In this document: positions 11,495 to 24,002 of the stretch, piece by piece
Numbering within the stretch: the first letter of the stretch is position 1
How the letters are laid out: each line of letters opens with the position of its first letter
Source: Siniperca chuatsi
Lineage: Eukaryota; Chordata; Actinopteri; Centrarchiformes; Sinipercidae
Assembly (NCBI RefSeq): GCF_020085105.1
Contig: NC_058046.1
Span: forward strand, 29,813,175-29,877,174
Direction: 5' to 3'
DNA: 64,000 bases
Made by a program: the position numbers and the translations under genes
Notes under the pieces: generated by a model
What the model saw: the letters and a program-made list of their open reading frames with translations, nothing else
The model's database searches: none
Told to the model about the DNA's origin: nothing

Positions 11495-13434
11495 CTTCAC
11501 CTCTGCTCCCTGTAACCTCACCATTCCACCTGGGTCCCTCTCATTGACACACATGTATTCTGTCTTACTGCGGCTAAGCTTCATTCCTCTGTTTTCCAGA
11601 GCAGACCTCCATCTCTCTAGATTTTCCTCCACCTGCTCCCTGCTCTCACTACAAATCACAATGTCATCCGCAAACATCATAGTCCATGGAGATTCCTGTC
11701 TAACCTCATCTGTCAGCCTGTCCATCACCAGAGAAAACAAGAAGGGGCTCAGAGTTGATCCTTGATGCAGACCCACCTCCACCTTGAACTCCTCTGTCAC
11801 ACCTACAGCACACCTCATCACGGTCTTACAGCTCTCATACATGTCCTGCACCACTCTAACATACTTCTCTGCCACTCCAGACTTCCTCATACAATACCAC
11901 AGCTCCTCTCTCGGCACCCTGTCATACGCAATTGCCTTTCCACTCTTCATCCTCTTCCATGTCCTCCTCACTTCACTCTTGCTAATCTTTGCTACTTCCT
12001 GCTCCACACCAGTCACCTCTTCTACTCTTCGTTCATTTTCCTCATTCATCAACTCTTCAAAGTACTCCTTCCATCTTCCCATCACACTCCTGTCAATACA
12101 TTTCCATCCTTATCTTTAATCACCCTAACCTGCTGCACATCCTTCCCATCTCTATCTCTTTGTCTGGCCAACCTGTACAAATCCACCTCTCCCTCTTTAG
12201 TGTCCAACCTAGCATACAAGTCCTCATATGCTCTTTGTTTGGCCTTTGCCACCTCTACCTTCACCTTACGCTGCATCTCCCTGTACTCCTGTCTACTCTC
12301 TTCAGTCCTCTCAGTGTCCCACTTCTTCTTAGCTAACCTCTTTCTCTGTATACACTCCTGAAGTTCCTCGTTCCACCACCAAGTCTCCTTGTCCGCTTTC
12401 CTCTTTCCAGATGACACACTGAGTACCCTCCTACCTGTCTCCCTGATCACATTAGCTGTAGTGGTCCAGTCATCTGGGAGCACTTCCTGACCACCCAGAG
12501 TCTGTCTCAGCTCCTCCCTGAAAACTACACGACATTCTTCCTTTTTCAACTTCCACCACTTCGTCCTCTGCTCTGCCTTTGTCCTCTTCATCTTCCTCAC
12601 CACCAGAGTCATTTTACACACTACCATCCTGTGTTGTCTGGCTACACTCTCCCCTACCACTACTTTACAGTCACTGGTCTCTTTCAGATTACAACGTCTA
12701 CACAAGATGTAGTCCACCTGAGTGCTTCTACCTCCGCTCTTATATGTCACCCTATGTTCCTGCCTCTTCTGGAAGAAACTGTTCACTACAGCCATTTCCA
12801 TCCTCTTTGCAAAGTCTACCACCATCTGTCCTACGGCATTCCTGTCCTGAAGACCAAACCTGCCCATCACATTCTCATCACCTCTGTTCCCTTCACCTAC
12901 ATGCCCATTAAAATCTGCACCAATCACCACTCTCTCACCTCTGGGGATGCTCTGCATCACTTCATCTAACTCACTCCAGAATTTCTCCTTCTCTTCTAAC
13001 TCACATCCTACCTGTGGGGCATAACCACTCACAACATTGAACATCACCCCTTCAATTTCCAGCTTCAGACTCATCAACCTGTCTGATACTCTTTTCATCT
13101 CTAGAACATTCCTCACAAACTCCTCTTTCAGGATAACTCCTACTCTGTTTCTCTTCCTATCTGACCCATGGTAGAACAACTTGAACCCTGCTCCTAAGCT
13201 TCTAGTCTTGCTACCTTTCCACCTGGTCTCCTGGACACACAGTATGTCCACCTTCCTTCTCTGCATCATGTCAATCAACTCTCTAGCCTTCCCTGTCATA
13301 GTCCCAACATTCAAAGTCCCTACTGTCAGTCCTACATTCTTGGCTTTCCTCTTCTCTCTCTACCTTCGAACACACCTTCCTCCTCTCCTTCTTCGTCTTC
13401 GACCAACAGTAGTCCAATTTCTTCAACACAGCTT
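11495..13434 (-). mobile_element. RTE-type LINE, 5' segment (APE endonuclease and RT)
   Basis: The minus-strand frame 13314-12082 (410 aa) is an intact-looking APE-type endonuclease: MNVGTMTGKARELI at the start, then CVQETRWKG, GADFNGHVGEGN and the QVDYIL segment. Proteins of this kind are often auto-named craniofacial development protein 2-like in fish. RT follows in 12085-11500 with AYDRVPREELWYCMRK, GLHQGSTLSPFLF and catalytic FADDIVI at 11654-11674. The frame shifts between the two parts. The 3' remainder is at 8535-9170. The clade call RTE (Expander-like) rests on remembered family traits. Confidence 0.8.
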
Positions 13435-13910
13435 ATAATAACTAAATAATACTAAATAATGACTTTGTTATCCGCCTGAAGAAACAAAGTAGAAACGTAG
13501 CAGCTTGTGTTTGTGGTTTAATGTTAAGTAAAAACATGGAAATTGATAAAACAAGGAGTATTTTTATCCTGTGGTCACCATGAGTAACAAACGTTACTTT
13601 ACCAATCAATCGGTCAATTTGAGGCAACTACTTTTGTTCAAATGCTACTACTGGTGGGAAGAAAACCCTCTAAATAAATTCTCTAAGGCTAAGCACTTTC
13701 TGTAGTTGTTTGTTTGGGAGGGATACACTTCTGATTTTGGGGATCAATAACATTGAGGGCACCAAGGTCATGTCCGCCTGGATCTTAAAACCTTCCTGAT
13801 TTTATTTGTTTTATTGTTTTTTATTTGCTTGAAATTCTTTTATGATCTGCTTGTTATAGCTTGTTTGTAACATGGGTTTAGAAAAGTGCTTTATAAATAA
13901 AGATTATTAT
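12253..13910. repeat. 1,658-bp tandem duplication, copy 1
   Basis: The unit runs from inside the RTE ORF, across the RTE 5' end (13434), to the AT-rich tail of a neighbouring LINE fragment. Its first bases CTCTACCTTCACC recur at 13911, directly after AAAGATTATTAT. Both copies are in the same orientation and nearly identical. Confidence 0.9.
13665..13910 (+). mobile_element. 5'-truncated LINE 3' tail (first copy)
   Basis: This stretch has no coding frame and ends in GTGCTTTATAAATAAAG followed by ATT repeats, the usual form of a CR1/L2/Rex1-group LINE 3' end. It is repeated at about 15320-15566 by the tandem duplication, and the Rex3 element later inserted into that second AT-rich tail. Confidence 0.5.
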
Positions 13911-15566
13911 CTCTACCTTCACCTTACGCTGCATCTCCCTGTACTCCTGTCTACTCTCTTCAGTCCTCTCAGTGTCCCACTTCTTCTTAGCTAACCTCTT
14001 TCTCTGTATACACTCCTGAAGTTCCTCGTTCCACCACCAAGTCTCCTTGTCCGCTTTCCTCTTTCCAGATGACACACTGAGTACCCTCCTACCTGTCTCC
14101 CTGATCACATTAGCTGTAGTGGTCCAGTCATCTGGGAGCACTTCCTGACCACCCAGAGTCTGTCTCAGCTCCTCCTGAAAACTACACGACATTCTTCCTT
14201 TTTCAACTTCCACCACTTCGTCCCTCTGCTCTGCCTTTGTCCTCTTCATCTTCCTCACCACCAGAGTCATTTTACACACTACCATCCTGTGTTGTCTGGC
14301 TACACTCTCCCTACCACTACTTTACAGTCACTGGTCTCTTTCAGATTACAACGTCTACACAAGATGTAGTCCACCTGAGTGCTTCTACCTCCGCTCTTAT
14401 ATGTCACCCTATGTTCCTGCCTCTTCTGGAAGAAACTGTTCACTACAGCCATTTCCATCCTCTTTGCAAAGTCTACCACCATCTGTCCTACGGCATTCCT
14501 GTCCTGAAGACCAAACCTGCCCATCACATTCTCATCACCTCTGTTCCCTTCACCTACATGCCCATTAAAATCTGCACCAATCACCACTCTCTCACCTCTG
14601 GGGATGCTCTGCATCACTTCATCTAACTCACTCCAGAATTTCTCCTTCTCTTCTAACTCACATCCTACCTGTGGGGCATAACCCCTCACAACATTGAACA
14701 TCACCCCTTCAATTTCCAGCTTCAGACTCATCAACCTGTCTGATACTCTTTTCATCTCTAGAACATTCCTCACAAACTCCTCTTTCAGGATAACTCCTAC
14801 TCTGTTTCTCTTCCTATCAGACCCATGGTAGAACAACTTGAACCCTGCTCCTAAGCTTCTAGTCTTGCTACCTTTCCACCTGGTCTCCTGGACACACAGT
14901 ATGTCCACCTTCCTTCTCTGCATCATGTCAATCAACTCTCTAGCCTTCCCTGTCATAGTCCCAACATTCAAAGTCCCTACTGTCAGTCCTACATTCTTGG
15001 CTTTCCTCTTCTCTCTCTACCTTGAACACACCTTCCTCCTCTCCTTCTTCGTCTTGACCAACAGTAGTCCAATTTCTTCAACACAGCTTATAATAACTAA
15101 ATAATACTAATTAATGACTTTGTTATCCGCCTGAAGAAACAAAGTGGAAACGTAGCAGCTTGTGTTTGTGGTTTAATGTTAAGTAAAAACATGGAAATTG
15201 ATAAAACAAGGAGTATTTTTATCCTGAGGTCACCATGAGTAACAAACGTTACTTTACCAATCAATCGGTCAATTTGAGGCAACTACTTTTGTTCAACATG
15301 CTACTACTGGTGGGAAGAAAACCCTCTAAATAAATTCTCTAAGGCTAAGCACTTTCTGTAGTTGTTTGTTTGGGAGGGATACACTTCTGATTTTGGGGAT
15401 CAATAACATTGAGGGCACCAAGGTCATGTCCGCCTGGATCTTAAAACCTTCCTGGTTTTATTTGTTTTATTGTTTTTTATTTGCTTGAAATTCTTTTATG
15501 ATCTGCTTGTTATGGCTTGTTTGTAACATGGGTTTAGAAAAGTGCTTTATAAATAAAGATTATTAG
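13911..15566. repeat. 1,658-bp tandem duplication, copy 2 (with broken RTE ORF)
   Basis: Second copy of 12253-13910. It carries a decayed APE ORF on the minus strand, 14971-14300 and 14285-13878, which single-base losses have split (for example near 14170 and 14310) relative to copy 1, where the frame is continuous. The copy ends at AAGATTATTAG (15556-15566), the target duplication of the adjacent Rex3 insertion. Confidence 0.9.
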
Positions 15567-18527
15567 TCCATCCATCCATTTTCTTCCGCTTATCCGGGGC
15601 CGGGTCGCGGGGCAGCAGTCTAAGCAGGGACTCCCAGACTTCCTTCGCTCCAGACACTTCCTCCAGCTCCTCCGGGGATCCCGAGGCGTTCCCAGGCCAG
15701 CCGAGAGACATAGTCCCTCCAGCGTGTCCTGGGTCTTCCCGGGCCGCCTCCCGGTGGGACATGCCCAGAACACCTCCCGAGGGAGGCGTCCAGGAGGCAT
15801 CCGGATCAGATGCCCTAGCCACCTCAGCTGGCTCCTCTCGGCGTGGAGGAGCAGCGGCTCTACTCGAGCTCCCCGCGTGACTGAGCTCCTCACCCTATCT
15901 CTAAGGGAGCGCCCAGCCACTCGGCGGAGGAAGCCCATTTCGGCCGCTTGTATCCGCGATCTTGTCCTTTCGGTCACTACCCAGAGCTCATGACCATAGG
16001 TGAGGGCAGGGCGTAGATTGACCGGTAAATCGAGAGCTTTGTCTTTCGACTCAGCTCCTTCTTCACCACAACGGTCCGATACAGCGCCCGCATCACTGCA
16101 GGCGCTGTACCGATCCGCCTGTCAATCTCACGCTCCATCCGTCCCTCACTCGTGAACAAGACCCGAGATACTTGAACTCCTCCACTTGAGGCAAGGACTC
16201 CCCACCTACCCGAAGAGAGCAAACCACCTTTTTCCGGTCAAGAACCATGGCCTCAGATTTGGAAGAGCTGATTCTCATCCCAGCTGCTTCACACTCGGCT
16301 GCAAACCGTCCCAGTGCATGCTGCAGGTCCTGGTTTGAAGAAGCCATCAGAAACGACATCATCTGCAAACAGCAGAGATGAGATCCTGTGGTTCCCAAAC
16401 CGGACTCCCTCCGCCCCTGACTGCGCCTAGAAATTCTGTCCATATAAATTATGAACAGAACCGGTGACAAAGGGCAGCCCTGGCGAGTCCAACATGCACC
16501 GGAAACAGGTCTGACTTACTGCCGGCAATGCGAACACAGATCCTGCTCCGGTTATGCAGGGACCGGACAGCCCTTAGCAAAGGGCCCCGGACCCCATACT
16601 CCCAGAGCACTCCCCACAAAGCGCCCCAGGGCACACGGTCGAATGCCTTCTCCAGATCCACAAAGCACATGTGGACTGGTTGGGCAAACTCCCATGAACC
16701 CTCGAGCACCCGATGGAGAGTATAGAGCTGGTCCAGTGTTCCACGACCGGGACGAAAACCACTCTGCTCCTCCTGAATCCGAGGTTCGACTATCGGACGA
16801 ATTCTCCTCTCCAGTACCCTGGAGTAGACCTTACCGGGAGGCTGAGAAGTGTGATCCTCTGTGATTGGAACACACCCTCCGGTCCCCCTTCTTATACAGA
16901 GGACCACCACCCGGTCTGCCAGTCCAGAGGCACTGTCCCAGACCGCCACGCGATGTTGCAGAGGCGTGTCAGCCAAGACAGTCCCACAACATCCAGAGAC
17001 TTAAGATACTCAGGACGGATCTCATCCACCCCTGAAGCCTTGCCACCAAGGAGCTTGCCAACAACCTCAGTGACTTCGGCCAGGGTGATGGATGAGTCCG
17101 CCTCGGGTCCCCAGCCTCCGCTTCCTCTTCGGAAGAGCGTGACAGCGGGATTGAGGAGATCCTCAAAGTATTCCTTCCACCGTCCGACAACATCCCCAGT
17201 CGAGGTCAACAGCTCTCCACCCGCACCGTACACGGTGTTGGTGAAGCACTGCTTCCCCCTCCTGAGCCGTCGGACGGTTTGCCAGAATTTCTTTGAGGCC
17301 GACCGATAGTCCTCCTCCATGGCCTCTCCGAACCTCTCCCAATCCTGAGTTTTGCCTCTGTGACCGCACGGGCTGCAGCACGCTTAGCCTGCCGGTACCT
17401 GTCAGCTGCCTCGGGAGTCCCACGAGCCAACAAGGCCCGATAGGACTCCTTCTTCAGCCTGGCGGCATCCCTTACTTCCGGCGTCCACCACCGGGTTGGG
17501 GATTGCCGCGCGACAGGCACCAGAAACCTTGCGACCACAGCTACGAGCCGCCGCATCGACAATGGAGGTGGAAAACATGGTCCTCTCGGACTCAATGACC
17601 CCAGCCTCCCGGGATCTGGGATAAGCTCTCCCGGAGGTGTGAGTTGTAGACCCTGCTGACAGAGGGCTCCGCCAGGCGTTCCCAGCAGACCCTCACGATA
17701 CGCTTGGGCCTGCCAAGTCTGTCCGGCTTCCTCCCCTGCCAGCGGATCCAACTCGGTTGACAGCTCCGCCCCTCTCTTCACCCGAGTGTCCAAGACACGC
17801 GGCCGGAGGTCAGATGATACGACAACAAAGTCGATCATCGACCTCCGGCCTAGGGTGTCCTGGTGCCACGTGCACTGATGGACACCCTTGTGCTTGAACA
17901 TGGTGTTAGTTATGGACAAACTGCAACTAGCACAGAAGTCCAACAACTGAACACCGCTTGGGTTCAGATCAGGGGGGCCGTTCCTTCCGATTACCCCTCT
18001 CCAGGTGTCACTGTCGTTGCCCACGTGGGCGTTGAAGTCCCCCAGTAGAACAACGGAGTCCCCGGGCGGTGCACTATCTAGTACCCCTCCCAGGGACCCC
18101 AAGAAGGCCTGGTACTCTGCACTGCCGTTCGGCCCATAGGCCGCCACAACAGTGAGAGACCTGTCCCCACCCGGAGGCGGAGGGACGCGACCCTCTCGTT
18201 CACCGGGGTAAACTCCAACACGTGGCGGCTGAGCTGTGGGGCTATGAGCAGGCCCACACCAGCCCGCCCGCCGCCTCTCCCCGCAGGCAACGCCAGAGAA
18301 ATGGAGCGTCCAGCCCCTCTCGAGGAGACGGGTTCCAGAGCCCAGGCCTGGCCTTGATTGACAATTCATAGGGGGCTTCTGAACCGCTCTTAGTCTGACC
18401 CGTCACCCTGGACCTGTTTGCCATGGGTGACCCTACCAGGGGCATAAAGCCCCAGACAACATAGCTCCCAGGGTCATTCGGGTACTCAAACCCCTCCACC
18501 ACGTTAAGGTGGCGGTTCAAGGAGGAG
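15567..18527 (-). mobile_element. Rex3 (RTE-clade) non-LTR retrotransposon, degenerate
   Basis: The 3' end is a (CATC)n tail, GATG repeats in the sense strand, followed by TTTTCTTCCGCTTATCCGG. Remembered published Rex3 PCR primer sites are visible near 16458 (CGGTGACAAAGGGCAGCCCTG) and, in part, near 16905. APE endonuclease fragments lie at 18369-17206 ([12 protein letters not shown]). RT lies at 16976-16093 with CFVDLEKAFDRVPWG and FADDV at 16355-16369, and the C-terminal part at 15977-15534 (RWLGHLIRMPPGRLPRE). Several frameshifts break the ORF. AAGATTATTAG flanks both ends (15556-15566 and 18528-18538), an 11-bp target-site duplication. Confidence 0.9.
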
Positions 18528-18538
18528 AAGATTATTAG

Positions 18539-20673
18539 TATTATTTGTATTACAATAGCTGTGTCAAAAAAGAAGGGATTTAATATTTCTTGTCCCAAGT
18601 TATATTCCTTGCAATGCAGAAATTTAGACCATTAAGTAGGCAGATAAAATACAGGAAATATAACTGAACAATTAAATGGAAAAATATTCATGAAAAAGAA
18701 AAGAAAATGAATTTTTTAGTGTCTAGTCATTCATTTCTAAGGCAGGTGGGTAGGAACTGGGGGAATTTTGATCCATGACCTCAGTATTTCTAAAATCCTG
18801 GCTGTGGTGCTAGGCAAATTAATTTATTGTGATGTAAGTCAATGCTCCTACATTAGTCTTGTTGTAATATAACTTTCAGCTATGAATGGCAGCACTACAC
18901 GCAATGCTGCTGAGCAGAATTCCTTTAAGTTATTAAGAAAAAAATCCTGCACCACCTTTGATTTAACATTGGCTATATTGACTTTAGTGTAAATCACCCC
19001 TTTTTCCATTTTAGTGTTTTTGTTACTTACATCTGGCTGAAAAATATAAATCACTACCTTTTAATTCTTAATCTGACTGAGATGTTTGGGCTTCAAGGAC
19101 CTAAATCACAGACCATGTAAAGCACTTTGTAACTTTATTTTGAAAAGTCCTGCATAAGCTAAAGGTATTTATTATCCAGGCCCTAAATCAGAGCTGAGTA
19201 AACCATTAACAATGATTGTGCCCAGCCCATCTAGGACATACCATTGTTAATGAGATATTAAATAATGCTAGAAATGCCAGCCTGTCTGCTTGAAACACGC
19301 ACAAAGGAGTCACAGGATGTAAGAACTGTTGGAATGTTTACTCTATAGAGCCCTACTGTTCCTGAGTCTCAGCTGATGTGAGTGGCTCAGCCTTTCACAT
19401 TGTCACATTGTTTTCACATTGTTATGATAGAAATTTCCATTATATTTTTTGCAGTTCTCAGCAGTGTATTGTGCCAGCTGTTGACACTCGGAAGTGATAA
19501 GAACAAATATTAAAACATGCACAAGAAAGATAACCCTGAAAAAACCCAAATATATTCTGTGTATGAACTTCGGATGGCCTCCAGTAGTTATGTAACGTCT
19601 GCTCATTTAACTGGTTCCCTGTGTCTGTTCTAATGTGTTGCTCTTTTAACTTTTCATGCAAGATTTCCAGTTAAGGAGTTGGTATTTAACTTGATCTCAG
19701 TAGAATGAAGGTGAGGCAACATGCACAGCTGCAGGTAGTGTTGAGGTGTGGAGCTCTGGTATTTCCAACTGCTGCCAACTCATACTTGCAACTATGCACA
19801 AAACAGTTAGCTGGGAGAGAAAGCGAAGATTTAATACTAAACTAATGATTCATTAAACTGTAAACAGGGAGGATCTAGGCCTGTGTGTTTCCCTTGGATT
19901 TTTATTGTTGTTGGGGTAGATATATGGGACACTAAAACACTAAAACCTCTTCTAAGCAGATAGATCAACCACATTTCATTTCACATTAAAACCTTGAAAT
20001 AAAAAATAAAGTTGGGCCTGAGTTACATGTGTTTAGTGTGAATGCAGTCAAATAAAGGCAAATGTCAAAAAACTTGAAAACTCAACAAATGAAGTCATTG
20101 TTTTGTTTACAGATCATTTTCTGTTGTCAGGAATGAACCAGCGATGATAGGTGTTGTAAAAACACCTCCAGCTGATATTTAATAACTAAATATACCTGAT
20201 GTATGAGTTATACTCAGAGAAGCCTCAGTTCATGAAGTATTAAAAATAAAAACTCATCTGCATTAGTCTGTCCTTCCAGCGTGTTCATGGAGGAATGTCC
20301 TGTTCCTCCCACCTACAGTACAGCATGTGTTTTGTCTTCAGAGTTTTGTAGGTTATACAACACAGCAGCCTATGGAAACAAGTATGAAGTGTTGTTGAGT
20401 TATTGTGCAATAAAGGTGTGGATTAGATTAGATATCTGTCAATTGTTAGAATTATCACAAAGTTATCAAGTTAACAATAAAATAAATTCATATGATATAT
20501 ATAATGCAAGGTTTAACACAGTATATGTATTTATGCAGAACAACAAACATATTTTTGCAGAATTACAAATGAAGGGATGCAACAAACTATCTACTGTATG
20601 CATTAAGATTTGGTGCCACTCTCTATCTTCTGTTGAGGCTGTCAGAGATGTTGATCACTATTAATGCTGTTTT

Positions 20674-20730
<57 letters not shown>

Positions 20731-22134
20731 GTGTTGATGGCTTCATCACAGTTTTTCTCTATCTGGCATAATTCTAAACTTTTTGCAACTGATTCACCAG
20801 TATTTCAGGAGTCTTTGTGCCTCTTTAAGTTAAAAAAACTTATCCAGCAGTGATTATTACTATAACAAGATATAGCAATAAGATTTCCAATGATTTCCAA
20901 TGGAGCAGCAAGCAAAGAGACAATATAACAACAAAACATCTGAACACTCCAGTGGCTGGAAACTTTCTTATACACACGACACCACCACCTTTATTTTTCT
21001 TTTTAATTTAACTTTTTTTGTCTCGTTCAGTATGTATGTCAGGTATGATTAATACAACAATAAATCCACATCTTAATATAATTCTCATTGGTGGAGCAAA
21101 GGATGTGAAAATCCACAGAACACATACAGTATAGTACATACCATTGTGGACGTGAACACACTAACACCCTAACACACACACATTCTCTCACCTTGGAGTT
21201 TTCCACACATATCTACAGCAAACATCATAACGGTGTGTGGGAAGAGAGCCAGAGTGACTCCATTAATCTAACCTTACTCACTAACCACTTCTCAAAATGT
21301 GTCTCACATGACTACCAGGACACCATTCACGACATAGAACTGTTTATTAAAAAATATAATCGTATTTACAGTCAAACTGTTAGCATAAAAATGACCAACA
21401 ATACAATATATAAATAATATATAAAGCTTTTCTTTTCCAACACCAGCAAGACATGAAAAGGTAAGCAGCAACCCTTGATATGCATTGAACCTCACAGAGG
21501 GGGTGTTATGGAAAACATTAATTACCTTCAGGTTGGGTGGATTTAGCACTTGCAGGTTTTATCTAAATGCTGGTAAAGTATGAAGTTTCTTTAACTGCTG
21601 AACCAACTTTTTGACATGATGAAACTGATATTCACTATTTAACTGCTACTGTAACTCAATATCGGAATCATGCTTATAAACTAGTAGGTTTTGATCAAGC
21701 TAGGTAAGCATTACTGCCAGACAATCAGTGTAGTGTATCATGAATATTGTTGCATTAAAGAACCCCAAACAGCCAGTTTCAGTAGAGATTGATTAACTAG
21801 TGGAGCTCTAGTTAACCAAATACCTTTTGGTTAAACCAAACAGGTTTTGGGGAAAAAGAAACTCCGGCTTCACAGACATACAGTAGTCATACAAATGTGT
21901 CACGAAAATAAGATAATACCCCCTTCCCCACTTAAATAACAACACATCAAAAGAATTTGTGGAAAATGTTCACATTAAAGGGAAACTACCGATTTTACAC
22001 ATGAAGATCAGTTTACTATTCACATTGAGTACTACTACTGTTTTAATCTGTCTTTTCCAAGTCCCTCAACTTTACAAGAGTATCCCTTTAATAAAGTTTA
22101 ACAAGAAGACACTTAGCCACCCAAGAATGACAAA
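18539..22134. other. Intergenic, no confident gene
   Basis: AT-rich DNA with only short open frames that show no domain, splice context or shared motif. The longest (20281-20664, plus) is low-complexity in composition and I do not support it. It contains a (GT)n tract at about 20681-20729. Confidence 0.5.
20679..20729. repeat. (GT)n microsatellite
   Basis: Uninterrupted TG dinucleotides of about 25 repeats. Confidence 0.95.
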
Positions 22135-22238
22135 TTATCTAAAGAACTCCACTATGCGCTTGGTCCAGAGCTGGTAGAGTGTAGAGGGAGCAGGGAAATC
22201 TTGAGTTATGTGATAGAAGGTGAATCTCAGATGGGTCT
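22135..22238 (-). other. Possible terminal coding exon (unrecognised)
   Basis: On the minus strand a pyrimidine-rich TTGTTTGTTCCACAG is followed by a 34-residue frame, starting ETHLRFTFYHITQDF and ending RIVEFF-R before TAA at 22135-22137. The acceptor phase would be 1. I found no matching upstream exon with a phase-1 donor within 1.5 kb and do not recognise the peptide, so this may be chance. Confidence 0.2.
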
Positions 22239-22854
22239 CTGTGGAACAAACAACACACAGAAGAAGGGTAAAGGCCAGTCTATGCATAAATAGAGGCATG
22301 ATGGTGAACCACACATTCAGATAGTGATTGGATGGATGAGATGGAGTGGGAGGCAGGACAAGGAGGAGAGGCTACACCAGAGTAAATGGCTTGAATGTGA
22401 AACGAGGGGGAAAATATGGAAAATGCTGGATAAAGAGGATAAAAGAGAAAAAAATGGATAAAGAGATTCAGAGACAATGTGTTCAGAAGTTCTTACAGGC
22501 TGCCGAAGGCAAAAGAGAGGAGAAGCAAAGTGAAGTGATACATTCTAATGAAGGCCAGGGTAACTTAAACTAACCAAACGCCAGGGGGCTGTGTATATGC
22601 ACTGCTTGTTCCTGAAGACATTAACGTTTTTATTTGGAATACAAGGAAATGATTTCTTTGAGAATGAAAGTATGTATTGATGCCTCTGTTTGTCTTGTTT
22701 CCCTACATCACTGAGCACCTGTGAGTACATAAAGAGATCCAGAAGATCTGTTAATGGCATCCAGTTGTAATTAGCCTGCATTAACAATGAACTGTGGCAT
22801 TTCAGTACAATTATATGTAATTGATTTCACTAAGCAAGGTATTTTTTGAACATG

Positions 22855-23510
22855 CTAGCGGCATGGCTCTGCGGATGGCAATGTCAGTCAGTCGGTCAGT
22901 CCAGCACTTTGGTCCAGACTGAAATATCTCAACAACTATTTGATGGGTTGACGTGAAATTTGGTACAGATATCTATGGTGCTCTAAGTTTTCACTTATCC
23001 AGTGAAATATGTCTTCAATATGGATTGGCACAAAATATGGCAGAGATATTCATGGTTCCCAGAAGATGGATGCTACTGACCTTGGTGATCCCCTGACCTT
23101 TCATCTAGGACCACATGAGGTTTACATTTGTGGTTTTGAGTGAAATGTCTCGACAACTATTGGATGGACTGCCATGAAATTTGGTACAGACATTCATGTC
23201 TCTCTCAGGATGAATTGTAATCACTTTGATAATCCTTTAACGGTTCATCTTGCGACAAATTGGTCTACATTTCAATTTGTCCAATACTTAGGTTTATGAC
23301 TACCTGCCTGCAAAACTAATTACATTCCCATTGGCCTCAGCTGTGCTTTGTGTTTCGTGCTATTTAGCATATGTTAATATGCTAACACACTAAACTAAGA
23401 TGGTGACCATGGTAAACATTATATCTGCTTAGCACTAACATTTAGCTCAAAGCACCACTGTGTCCTTGAGCCGCTAGCATGGCTGTAGACTCTTAGTCTT
23501 GTTTCTGTTA
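22855..23510 (+). repeat. Dispersed fish repeat, longest copy
   Basis: It contains two internal near-repeats of the pattern GAAATNTCTCAACAACTATT followed by TGGATGG and ATGAAATTTGGTACAGA, then a TTAGCATATGTTAATATGCTAAC palindrome-like part, ending near CTAGCATGGCTGTAGACTC. The 3' half matches the fragments at 1255-1530 and 3880-4125. This is a very common interspersed sequence in perch-like fish. It has no coding capacity, and its superfamily is unknown to me. Confidence 0.65.
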
Positions 23511-24002
23511 TTCAGAAACTGTTGAAAAGTGCTAAAATTACAAAGTATTTTTAAATTGTAAGCTATGAATTACACTGAAGTGGTGCTGTGCCCAATGTCT
23601 ATTTTGTTTTTATTTGACCAGCACGTGAAGTAAAAGCCTTCTTTTTTCCTGTCGCTGTGCTGTGCTGTATCTTTATGTATTTATTTTATTAATTCAAGCC
23701 ATGCATGGTGTCAGTTAAACAATTTAGTTTAGCTGAATCTCATTTAGTATTGTGACAATCTATCACAGCTACAGAGATAAAAGTTTGACATTCTACAGTA
23801 TGTTAGTAGGTGGTGATGGGTGTACCAGCATACCAACCGAGCACATAGAAATTTACAGTCTGGAGTGCTTATTCCCCAGTGTAAAAATATTCTATTTTTA
23901 AACTGGAAAAACATTTTCAAAACAGGGAAAAGTAGATGCAATATAGAACATAAAAAATGAGTAAAATACAAAATAACTTTGTTAAGAATAATGAAAACAT
24001 AC

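Noticed and set aside
11367-13438. Plus-strand frames of up to 199 codons across the LINE region
   Set aside because: These are shadows of the minus-strand RTE and L2 ORFs; they are Ser/Leu-rich antisense translations.
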